Assembly: GCF_037076565.1 (NCBI RefSeq) | Contig: NZ_AP029028.1 | Coordinates: forward strand, 5,410,945 to 5,474,944 | Reading direction: 5' to 3' | Source of the DNA: Herbaspirillum sp. DW155 | GTDB lineage: Bacteria; Pseudomonadota; Gammaproteobacteria; Burkholderiales; Burkholderiaceae_D | DNA length: 64,000 bases | In this document: positions 1-6,595 of the stretch, piece after piece | Numbering within the stretch: the first letter of the stretch is position 1 | How the letters are laid out: every line of letters begins with the position of its first letter | Made by a program: the position numbers and the translations under genes | Notes under the pieces: generated by a model | Seen by the model: the letters and a program-made list of their open reading frames with translations, nothing else | Told to the model about the DNA's origin: nothing | The model's database searches: none

Positions 1-447
1 TTCCAGCTCCTTCTCGCCTCGCCGCAGCACGATGATGTCGGCGCCCTCCTCCACCACCTCGCGCAGGAAAGCATGGCCGCGCGGGTCGTCGTAGCGCAGC
101 TGTTCGAGCGCTTCATAGAGGGTATCGTCGTCGCGCTCGCGCAGAGTATTGCGCACCATGCGTTCCAGTTCATCCTGGCCGATGCGGCGGCCTGTGCGAT
201 CCGGCGCATCGGCGGCCACGGCGCTGGCCAGCGCCACCATCTGCTGCACCCGCAGTTCGTCTTCGTCCAGGCTCTGCGAGGCGGCGTGCGCCTGGTGCTG
301 GCGACGGCGCGCGGCTTCGGTGGAGACATGGGTTTTGGGCTTCTCGCGAGCCGGGCCGGCGGACATGGGCTTGGGTGCCGGCTTGGGGCCGGCCTTCTTT
401 GATGCGCCCGGTTGCGGTTTGCCGGAGGGGCGTTTGGCTTGATTCAT
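1..447 (-). CDS. Unidentified protein, N-terminal 149 residues (possibly DUF2863-like)
   Basis: The reading frame opens at an ATG (447-445) preceded by GAGG and runs off the left edge, so the C-terminus is missing. The first 40 residues are a Lys/Pro/Ala/Gly-rich tail (NQAKRPSGKPQPG and so on) that looks disordered. After it comes a helical region with RIGQDELERMVRNTL and LYEALEQLRYDDPRGHAFL, ending in EEGADIIVLRRGEKELE. There is no signal peptide or membrane segment. It starts 11 bp after the stop of the EamA exporter gene, so the two are probably cotranscribed. The helical part recalls the start of DUF2863 proteins of Burkholderiales, but this is from memory of the family and is weak. No function is assigned. 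Confidence 0.6.
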   Translation of the reverse strand, partial: MNQAKRPSGKPQPGASKKAGPKPAPKPMSAGPAREKPKTHVSTEAARRRQHQAHAASQSLDEDELRVQQMVALASAVAADAPDRTGRRIGQDELERMVRNTLRERDDDTLYEALEQLRYDDPRGHAFLREVVEEGADIIVLRRGEKELE

Positions 448-458
448 GATGTCCTCGC

Positions 459-1391
459 TCAGTGCAGCGGTGATTGTTCGGTGGTGCTGCGGCCCGGCAG
501 CGTGGCCAGGAACATCCCGGCCAGCGCCACCGCGAAGGCGCCAGCCTGCAGGGCCGAGAGGCTCTCTCCCAGCGCCAGCACGCCGACCACGGCGGCCGAG
601 ACCGGCAGCATCACGGTAAAGACGCCGGCACGCGCGGCCGGTACCACTTTCAGTCCGGTCATCCACAGCCACACGGTCCATACGCTGGCGGCCAGTGCAT
701 AAAACATCAGCAGCAGCCAGATGTTGACCGGGACGGTAGTGAAATCGAATTGCAGCGCGGTGTACAAGCCCATGGGCGTCATCAGCAACAGTCCCCACAG
801 GTTGATGACGGCACTGATGCGCTTGGGCGTGAGCACGGCGGTGAGCTTCTTGCCGATGACCGCATAGGCGGCTTCGCACAGCACCGCGCAGAACACCAGC
901 ACATTGCCCAGCCAGGCGTACTGGCCACCGCTGGCTGCCGACGCACCATGACTATCCTTGGCCAGCGACAGCAGGCCGATGCCGATGGCCCCGCAGGCCA
1001 CCGCACCCCAGACGCGCAGGCTGATCCTTTCCTTGAGGAAGACCCAGCTCATCACCGCCACCACGGCCGGGATGGACGACATGATCACCCCGGCCGAGAC
1101 CGCATTGGTCATCGACACGCCCGTGATCATGCACAGCGTGAAGAGGAAATTGCCGAGGAAGGATTCGAGGAACACCAGCCAGCGCGATTGCGTGGAGAGC
1201 GGTTTTTCATCAGCGGGCTTTTTCAGCCAGCGCAGCATGGCTACCGCACCGATGGCAAAGCGCAGCCAGGCCAGCAGGAATACCGGCAGCAGCGCCGCCA
1301 GCGGCTTGGTCAGCGCGACGTAGGCGCCGACCAGGGACATGCTCAGGATCAGACAGCCGTAGCCCATGGGGCGGCTGGGGGTGTAGCTCAT
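459..1391 (-). CDS. EamA/DMT-family membrane exporter
   Basis: This 310-residue, strongly hydrophobic protein has about ten transmembrane segments in two repeated halves (roughly residues 10-140 and 155-300), the standard EamA (DUF6, drug/metabolite transporter) arrangement. The N-terminus MSYTPSRPMGYGCLILSMSL leads straight into helix 1. The paired patterns PLAALLPVFLLAWLRFAIGA and ISAVINLWGLLLM are typical of the family. Such proteins export amino acids or other small metabolites, but the substrate cannot be read from sequence. Length is normal for the family. The gene leads a probable two-gene unit with the partial gene at the window edge (11 bp apart). Confidence 0.88.
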   Translation of the reverse strand: MSYTPSRPMGYGCLILSMSLVGAYVALTKPLAALLPVFLLAWLRFAIGAVAMLRWLKKPADEKPLSTQSRWLVFLESFLGNFLFTLCMITGVSMTNAVSAGVIMSSIPAVVAVMSWVFLKERISLRVWGAVACGAIGIGLLSLAKDSHGASAASGGQYAWLGNVLVFCAVLCEAAYAVIGKKLTAVLTPKRISAVINLWGLLLMTPMGLYTALQFDFTTVPVNIWLLLMFYALAASVWTVWLWMTGLKVVPAARAGVFTVMLPVSAAVVGVLALGESLSALQAGAFAVALAGMFLATLPGRSTTEQSPLH

Positions 1392-1572
1392 GTTAGTCGA
1401 GACTCACAGGAAAATGCAGCGTATTTTTAGGCCGCTGCTGGATGGGATCGAGCATTTTAACCGCTCAGATCAGTTTTTCCTGAAGGCCACCCTGGTCTCA
1501 ATGACAGTCAATAAGTATCAATCGCCATACGAACTCCAGATGTTTTGTCGTGGTCTCTGAAATATCTTTCGA

Positions 1573-2244
1573 CTATGGGTGATTTCTTATCAAGAGAAGG
1601 CGCTCCGAAACAGATGTTCTATTCGGTAGAAAACGAGAGAAGTAAGTTTTATCAATTTCCCGGTTCTGCAGTGGAAGGATTACCAGAAATTTTCCTTGAT
1701 ACCCGCCCTCAATCTCATCACCGCGAGGCATCCCTCGGGTGTACCACATATCCAAGAATTCTTTCCTACTAAATATTCGATTGCCGAAACTTGAATCGGC
1801 AAGCCATACCGAGGTTGAATCGATTCCTCTAATGACCGAAAAATGATCCTGGCCCCTATATTTCAGATAGACAACTACCGGGATTCTCAACTGTGACAGC
1901 TGCTTCCAATCGGAGGCAAAGCCCTGCGCCTTATATCCGAATGTCGGAAGAACACGCGCCATATCATCAAAACTCGCCTCTCTTTCATCTTGCTCGAGTG
2001 CCTGCAAAAGATCTTTTTCGCTGAGCGACTCACCATATTGCCCATTGAGCAAAGTGGCAAGAGAAGCTGAACCGCAGGAGAAATCAAGTGCTTGCTTAAC
2101 AATTCGTTCATCGCGCATGCTCTTCCAACTCCGAACAGGCAACGCCGAAAAATCGGTAGCTAAGGGCATCACTGCAAAGTCTGCATTAGCAATATTCGCC
2201 ACGCTCAAGCTAACCCAAAAAAATACTCTTCTTATCTTAAGCAT
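1573..2244 (-). CDS. Secreted C39-like cysteine peptidase
   Basis: The 223-residue protein starts with a Sec signal peptide (MLKIRRVFFWVSLSVANIANA, likely cut before DFAV). It continues with a peptidase C39 fold: Gln51 and Cys57 in KQALDFSCGSASLATLL, His134 in GQDHFSVIRG and Asp150 in WLADSSFGNR, giving a complete Q/C/H/D site. C39 enzymes cut double-glycine leaders. Most are fused to ABC exporters, but this one is free-standing and predicted periplasmic, like FapD-type peptidases. Its ATG overlaps the stop of the 45-aa membrane protein by one base (TAATG), so translation is coupled. The likely substrate is the upstream precursor, which has an LSQNEMQETKGA sequence. Low GC suggests transfer. 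The peptidase family is confident; the substrate is inferred. Confidence 0.85.
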   Translation of the reverse strand: MLKIRRVFFWVSLSVANIANADFAVMPLATDFSALPVRSWKSMRDERIVKQALDFSCGSASLATLLNGQYGESLSEKDLLQALEQDEREASFDDMARVLPTFGYKAQGFASDWKQLSQLRIPVVVYLKYRGQDHFSVIRGIDSTSVWLADSSFGNRIFSRKEFLDMWYTRGMPRGDEIEGGYQGKFLVILPLQNREIDKTYFSRFLPNRTSVSERLLLIRNHP

Positions 2245-2381
2245 TAAAACAAAATTCTTTCTACCAATACCGCAAGCAATAGAAAAGCGACCACCACAAT
2301 GACCAAAAGGTCCATGGCCAAATAATAGGTACCCATCTCCCCCTTCTTTAAATCGCGGAGAAACTTTATAAAAAATTTCAC
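2244..2381 (-). CDS. 45-residue single-span membrane protein
   Basis: This small gene begins with GTG (2381-2379), preceded by GGAG with five bases of spacing. It encodes VKFFIKFLRDLKKGEMGTYY, then LAMDLLVIVVVAFLLLAVLV and the tail ERILF. The basic N-terminus and single hydrophobic helix indicate an inner-membrane protein with the N-terminus inside. Its TAA shares one base with the ATG of the C39 peptidase gene, so the two are translationally coupled. A strong hairpin separates it from the precursor gene upstream. No family is recognised. From its position it could be an immunity protein, a membrane anchor or a chaperone for the peptidase/precursor pair; none of these is shown. Confidence 0.75.
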   Translation of the reverse strand: MKFFIKFLRDLKKGEMGTYYLAMDLLVIVVVAFLLLAVLVERILF

Positions 2382-2393
2382 GATGACTCCAAT

Positions 2394-2421
2394 ACGCGAT
2401 TTGTCTAAAGACAAATCGCGT
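2394..2421 (-). terminator. Hairpin between precursor and membrane-protein genes (attenuator-like)
   Basis: A perfect 12-bp stem (ACGCGATTTGTC / GACAAATCGCGT) with a 4-base loop lies 12 bp after the precursor stop and 13 bp before the GTG of the 45-aa gene. No long T-run follows on the minus strand, so it is more likely a partial terminator or mRNA-stabilising hairpin. That would let the precursor be made in excess of the downstream genes, as in many bacteriocin operons. Confidence 0.6.
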
Positions 2422-2432
2422 AACAGTATTAT

Positions 2433-3029
2433 TTACCTGCGCCAGTTACTACCGACAAAATGCGAAAGATGATAAATCGGCATATACGCAGATGTGTTGT
2501 AGAGGTTATATGCAAACGCAGTCGCTCCGGGAGCAAAATAATAGGCCATCCAGATCCATGCCCCTTTCGTCTCTTGCATTTCATTTTGGCTCAAAGCCAC
2601 AACGTCCATTTTTTCTTTGCTGTCCGTTGCAAAGACGCTTTGTAGCTCGTTTTCCGAGAGCTGAAGATATTGCAGCTTGTCGCGGTTTTGAGTCGTTTCC
2701 GCAAATACGTTAGTAGAACCCATTTCATAAATAGGCGTGAGTGCGAGCGAGTCCCGTTTGGGATGAAGTGCAAGGCGCGAATTTGGGTCAAGACTGGGCG
2801 TCTTGATCCAAATTCGTAACGCAGCAATTCGCCCAAACGGGCCGCTCCCTCCGGGTTCTGTCCAGAAAGGGCGCTGGCCGCGTTGCACTCCTTGCGTGTG
2901 GCACCGCCACACGACGCGTCGCGCGCCTTGCCAGCGCCCTTTCTGGACAGAACGCATCTCACGCCTATTTATGAAATGGGTTCTAGTGAAACTGGCCGAC
3001 AACACCAATAAGGCAGCCCATTTTTTCAT
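2433..3029 (-). CDS. Secreted double-glycine-like peptide precursor with in-frame mobile-element insertion
   Basis: The ORF starts at an ATG with AGGAG eight bases upstream and encodes MKKWAALLVLSASFT. It then runs through the 268-bp repeat (90 extra codons, no stop) and resumes with TNVFAETTQNRDKLQYL. Removing the element with one TA copy gives a 108-residue protein whose first 20 residues form a classic signal peptide cut after VFA. The mature part contains two leader-like stretches, LSENELQSVF and VVALSQNEMQETKGA. The second resembles a double-glycine (here Gly-Ala) leader, followed by a 41-residue aromatic, hydrophobic tail beginning WIWMAYYFAPG. The neighbouring C39 peptidase fits this. 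As it stands, the signal peptide is split, so export is probably impaired. No named family is recognised. Confidence 0.6.
   Translation of the reverse strand: MKKWAALLVLSASFTRTHFINRREMRSVQKGRWQGARRVVWRCHTQGVQRGQRPFWTEPGGSGPFGRIAALRIWIKTPSLDPNSRLALHPKRDSLALTPIYEMGSTNVFAETTQNRDKLQYLQLSENELQSVFATDSKEKMDVVALSQNEMQETKGAWIWMAYYFAPGATAFAYNLYNTSAYMPIYHLSHFVGSNWRR
2716..2983. mobile_element. 268-bp TA-flanked double-hairpin element, copy 1
   Basis: The element is bounded by 26-bp terminal inverted repeats (GAACCCATTTCATAAATAGG + CGTGAG) and flanked by TA at 2714-2715 and 2984-2985. Inside are two long hairpins: one with arms CCCGTTTGGG / CCCAAACGGG plus a 17-bp inner stem, and one with 23-bp arms (TTCTGTCCAGAAAGGGCGCT + GG). 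Copy 2 at 15875-16142 is the same length, inverted, and differs at about three bases. Excision with one TA exactly restores the interrupted signal-peptide gene, which fixes the boundaries. There is no transposase, so it is non-autonomous; TA duplication points to IS630/Tc1-mariner-type mobilisation. Confidence 0.85.
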
Positions 3030-3780
3030 TTCTGTTTCTCCTTTTATAGCCGGGCTGCGCGCGATCCTTGTCGCGCACGGCGATCAGGCAGGCATAGGGG
3101 CTGTCGCCGCTTTCCACCACCAGGCTGTCGCGCGCCGGATTGAGGCCGGCCTTGGCGGCATAGTCGGCATTGACGGCGGAGGCATCGAGATCGTCGAGCG
3201 TGCGCGGCAATTGCGCCGCATCGATTTCGACGAACTTCCATTTCCTGGGATTCTCGATGATGTCGATGGGCGTGGCATTGGTACCGGTGAGCGGATCGAT
3301 GCCGGTACGCAGCTTGATGATGCCGTGCTTCTGCAACAGCAGCAGTACACGGCTTTCGTTGGCGGGATCATTGGGGATGCCGACCTTGGCGCCCACCGGC
3401 ACATCTTCCAGCTTGCCGTACTTGCGCGAGTAGATCGCCATCGGCCCGATCATGGTCTTGCCCTCGGCATAGAGCTTGTAGCCGCGCGCCTTGATCTGTG
3501 CATTGAGGAAGGGACGATGTTGGTAGCTATTGGCATCAAGCTCGCCGGCATCGAGCGCAGCGTTGGGCTGGATGTAGTCGTTGAACTCGATGATCTTGAT
3601 CTTGTAGCCCGGATTGTCACGTTCAAAGACGCGGCGCACCTGCTCGAAAATATGGCCATGCGGCCCACTGGTCACACCCACCCGGATCACCTGATCGGGT
3701 GCCGCTTGCGCCTGCAGGCCGATGCTGGACAACAGCGCCAGCATGAGGCCGCCAAGCCATGTCGTTGCGATGGATTTCAT
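2983..3780 (-). pseudogene. metQ: Truncated methionine-type ABC substrate-binding protein (MetQ/NlpA family)
   Basis: The start is taken at MKSIATTWLGGLML (3780), which gives a signal peptide cut near AQA/APDQ. The NlpA/MetQ family body follows: VGVTSGPHGHIFEQV, FNDYIQPNAALDAGELDANS, QHRPFLNAQI, GPMAIYS, IPNDPANESRVLLLL and VNADYAAKAGLNP. Homology ends at AVRDKDRAQPG. The last 21 residues (YKRRNRNEKMGCLIGVVGQFH) are read from the adjoining AT-rich island and end at a TAG formed by the mobile-element junction. The usual C-terminal 30-40 residues are missing, and no metN or metI is next to it. It follows the organosulfur genes, so it once probably supplied methionine or a sulfur compound. It is likely non-functional. 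Confidence 0.75.
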
Positions 3781-3901
3781 TGTCTTCCCCGGTTGAAAAA
3801 AGGCCAATGTAGCGACCACTCAACCGGTGCGGAAGGAATCATTTCCGCTTTGCTTATGTGCTGCGCGCATGTGTCTGCGCGCAGCCGGCAGGGACATTTC
3901 T

Positions 3902-5281
3902 TCAGGCGTGCTCGACCGCTGCACCCACCCGGAACCCCGCACCCACGTGCTCTTTCGGCAAGGTCGCAGCACGCCGGAAAAGTTTTTCACGCAGCGTGCC
4001 GGGGACATATTCGCGCTTGTAGGAACCGCGTTCCTGCAGCACCGGAATGACCAGGTTCACGAAGTCCTCGAAGCTCTCCGGCGTGACCGTGCGGGTCAGG
4101 TTGTAGCCATCGATGCCAGTGTCGGCCACCCAGCTTTCCAGTTCATCGGCGATGCGGTCGGGCGCGCCCACGATGCTGGCGTAACGGCCACCCAGTTCGA
4201 GCTGCTGCAGCAGCTTGCGCTTGGTCCAGTTCAGCTCCGGTTGCGTGACCACCTTGGCCAGCGATTCGATGGCATTGGTCTTGCCCGCGCGGATCGGTTC
4301 ATCCAGCGCATACTTAGAAAAATCGATGCCGGTGCCCGCCGAGAAATGCGCGAGTCCCGCTTCGGGACTGGCGTAGCTGGCGTATTCGCGGAAGCGGTCC
4401 TGGGCCTCCTCTTCGGTGCGGCCGGTCACCACTGTCAGGCCGATGAAGATTTTGATGGCATCAGGATCGCGTCCCTCGCGCACCGCACCGTCGCGGATGC
4501 TCTGCACCAGCTTGCGGGTGGCGTCCTTGCTCTGGCTGGAGATGAACACGCATTCCGCATGGCGCGCGCCGAAGGCCTGTCCGCGTCCGGAGGAACCGGC
4601 CTGGTACAGCACTGGCGTGCGCTGGCGCGACGGCTCGCTCAGGTGGATGCCCTCGACGTGGTAGTAGTCGCCGTGATGGGCGATCTTGTGCACCCTGGCC
4701 GGGTCGGCATAGACGCGGCGCGCGCGGTCGCGCACCACGGCACCGTCTTCCCAGCTGCCTTCCCAGAGCTTGTAGACCACTTCCATGAATTCATCGGCGC
4801 GGTCATAACGCTGGTCGTGTTCCAGCTGCTCATGCAGACCCATCGCGCGCGCCGCACTGTCGAGATAACCGGTGACGATGTTCCAACCCACGCGGCCGCG
4901 GCTCAGATGATCCAGTGTCGACATGCGGCGGGCAAACAGGAACGGCGCCTCGTAGGTGAGATTGGCGGTGACGCCAAAGCCCAGGTGCTCGGTCACTGCG
5001 GCCATGGCCGACACCAGCATCAGCGGATCATTCACGGGCAGTTGTATGGTCTCGCGCAGGGTCAGGTCGGTATTGCCCTGGTAGACGTCATAGACGCCGA
5101 CGATATCGGCGAGGAACAATCCGTCGAACTTGCCGCGTTCCAGCAGGCGGGCCAGATCGGTCCAGTAGCTGATGTCGGTGTAGTCCTGCGAGCGGTCGCG
5201 CGGGTGCGTCCACAGGCCGTGGTTGATGTGGCTGACGCAATTCATGTTGAATGCGTTGAGACGGATTTCCTTCTTGGCCAT
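3902..5281 (-). CDS. NtaA/SnaA/DszA-family FMN-dependent monooxygenase
   Basis: This 459-residue LLM-class flavin monooxygenase has the full family pattern. MAKKEIRLNAFNMNCVSHIN at the start and HGLWTHPRDRSQDYTDISYW match the NtaA group, followed by FDGLFLADIVGVYDVY, EAPFLFARRMSTLDHLSRGR, GWNIVTGYLDSAARAMG, YRADEF-like helices and PVLYQAGSSGRGQAFGARHAE. The family uses reduced FMN from a separate reductase to cleave C-S or C-N bonds in sulfones, DMS or nitrilotriacetate. Its location with two SfnB-like dehydrogenases and a sulfur-type binding protein points to organosulfur scavenging under sulfate limitation. It lies 10 bp after the first SfnB-like gene. The exact substrate is unknown. Confidence 0.88.
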   Translation of the reverse strand: MAKKEIRLNAFNMNCVSHINHGLWTHPRDRSQDYTDISYWTDLARLLERGKFDGLFLADIVGVYDVYQGNTDLTLRETIQLPVNDPLMLVSAMAAVTEHLGFGVTANLTYEAPFLFARRMSTLDHLSRGRVGWNIVTGYLDSAARAMGLHEQLEHDQRYDRADEFMEVVYKLWEGSWEDGAVVRDRARRVYADPARVHKIAHHGDYYHVEGIHLSEPSRQRTPVLYQAGSSGRGQAFGARHAECVFISSQSKDATRKLVQSIRDGAVREGRDPDAIKIFIGLTVVTGRTEEEAQDRFREYASYASPEAGLAHFSAGTGIDFSKYALDEPIRAGKTNAIESLAKVVTQPELNWTKRKLLQQLELGGRYASIVGAPDRIADELESWVADTGIDGYNLTRTVTPESFEDFVNLVIPVLQERGSYKREYVPGTLREKLFRRAATLPKEHVGAGFRVGAAVEHA

Positions 5282-5290
5282 GCGGACTCC

Positions 5291-6595
5291 TCAGATCGCG
5301 CCGTGGCGCGGTGGCTTCTTGCCGTTCAGGACGTAATTGCCGATGGCGTGATATTTCCAGCGCACCGGATCATGCAGCGTGTGGGTGCGGGCATTGCGCC
5401 AGTGGCGGTCGAGATTGTGTTCGGACAGGGTGGATTGCGAACCGGCCAGCTCGAACAACTTGCTGCCGGCCGCCAACGAAATTTCCGTGGTCAGCACGCG
5501 CGCCTCGGCCACGGCGATGGAGGCTTGCGCAACGCTGTCCTCGCTGGGTGCGGCGGCTACGGCATCGACCTTGCGGCCGGCGCGGCGCAGCAGCGCTTCG
5601 GCGGCGTGCAGCTGGATGGTCAGATCGCCCACTTCGCGGATGGTGAGCGGATCGTCGCCCGCCCGTTCCACACCGCTGTCGACCCAGGGCCGCGAGCGGG
5701 TGCGCACGAATTGCAGCAGATCCGCATAGGCCGCGCGCGCGATGCCGAGATCGATGGCGGCGTGCTGGATCTGCGCCATCGGACCGATCTGCGTGGGGCG
5801 CGAGAAAGCGGTGGCAAACCCGATCACGGCATCGGCCGGCACATGGACGTTCTCGAACACGGCACTGCCGCTGCCGGTGGTGCGCTGGCCGAAGCCGGAC
5901 CAGTCGTCGATGATGGTCAGACCCGGTGCCTGGCGCGGCACGATGGCCAGTTGCTGCACACCGTCGTCATCGATCACCGAGGTCGGCACCCAATCGGCGT
6001 AGAGCGCACCGGTGGCGTAGAACTTGCGACCGTTGATGCGATAGCCGGTACCGTGTTCATTGCGGCTCAGGCGGGTCTTGCGGTCATGCGAGGTCTTGGT
6101 GCCGAGTTCGGCCAGGGCATTGCCGAAGCGGTCTCCCTGCAGCACCCGCTCGAAGAAGAAACGCTTCTGCGACTCGCTGCCGTTGACGCGGATCAGTTCC
6201 ACCGCATAGAAATGGTTTTGTGGAATCTGTCCGATGGAACCATCGGCTGCCGAGATGGTGGCGATGACTTCGGCGAGCGTCCCGTAGCTGACACCCGCGC
6301 CGCCGTATTCCCTGGGCACGGTGATGCCCCACAGGCCCGAACGCACGTAACGTTCCAGCTCATCCCAGGGCAGCTTGCGCTCGCGGTCGCGCAGCGCCGC
6401 CTCGCGGCTGAAATCCTCGGCCAGCTTGCGGGCGGCGGCAATCGCCTCGGCGTCGTCGCGGATGCGCGCCACCAGGCGCGGCGGCGTGCCCGACGGCGGC
6501 GGGAGGGAATCGAGCGTGGTGAAAGGGGCTTGGGCAGCGGCGGTCTGGGTCATGATGGTTCGCGTCGGGGAGGAAGGAAGGCAAGCGCCTGGCAT
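5291..6595 (-). CDS. SfnB-like acyl-CoA-dehydrogenase-fold flavoprotein (copy A)
   Basis: This protein of 434 residues belongs to the SfnB/DszC branch of the acyl-CoA dehydrogenase superfamily. Visible motifs are LWGITVPREYGGAGVSYGTL, ISAADGSIGQIPQNHF, INGRKFYATGALYADWVPT, DDWSGFGQRTTGSGSAVFEN and the C-terminal HNLDRHWRNARTHTLHDPVR. Such enzymes use FMNH2 to oxygenate sulfones or related sulfur compounds. The ATG at 6595 overlaps the previous gene's TGA (TGATG), favouring coupled initiation; a second ATG at 6553 (MTQTAAAQAP) is possible. It is paralogous to the next gene, so the pair looks like an old tandem duplication. Confidence 0.85.
   Translation of the reverse strand: MPGACLPSSPTRTIMTQTAAAQAPFTTLDSLPPPSGTPPRLVARIRDDAEAIAAARKLAEDFSREAALRDRERKLPWDELERYVRSGLWGITVPREYGGAGVSYGTLAEVIATISAADGSIGQIPQNHFYAVELIRVNGSESQKRFFFERVLQGDRFGNALAELGTKTSHDRKTRLSRNEHGTGYRINGRKFYATGALYADWVPTSVIDDDGVQQLAIVPRQAPGLTIIDDWSGFGQRTTGSGSAVFENVHVPADAVIGFATAFSRPTQIGPMAQIQHAAIDLGIARAAYADLLQFVRTRSRPWVDSGVERAGDDPLTIREVGDLTIQLHAAEALLRRAGRKVDAVAAAPSEDSVAQASIAVAEARVLTTEISLAAGSKLFELAGSQSTLSEHNLDRHWRNARTHTLHDPVRWKYHAIGNYVLNGKKPPRHGAI

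Larger units (their letters stand above)
1440..3050 (-). other. AT-richer accessory island inserted against metQ
   Basis: Base composition drops visibly compared with the GC-rich flanks. The segment holds three minus-strand genes (precursor, 45-aa membrane protein, C39 peptidase) plus a 268-bp mobile element. Its right edge coincides with the point near 3047-3055 where metQ homology stops abruptly. Its left edge lies in the AT-rich stretch between the peptidase stop and the EamA start. No integrase, transposase or tRNA is visible. Acquisition by transfer is inferred from composition and from the broken neighbour. Confidence 0.55.

Noticed and set aside
2803..4050. Long plus-strand open frame through the mobile element and metQ
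   Set aside because: It is the antisense of metQ and the element, with no domain; GC-rich shadow.
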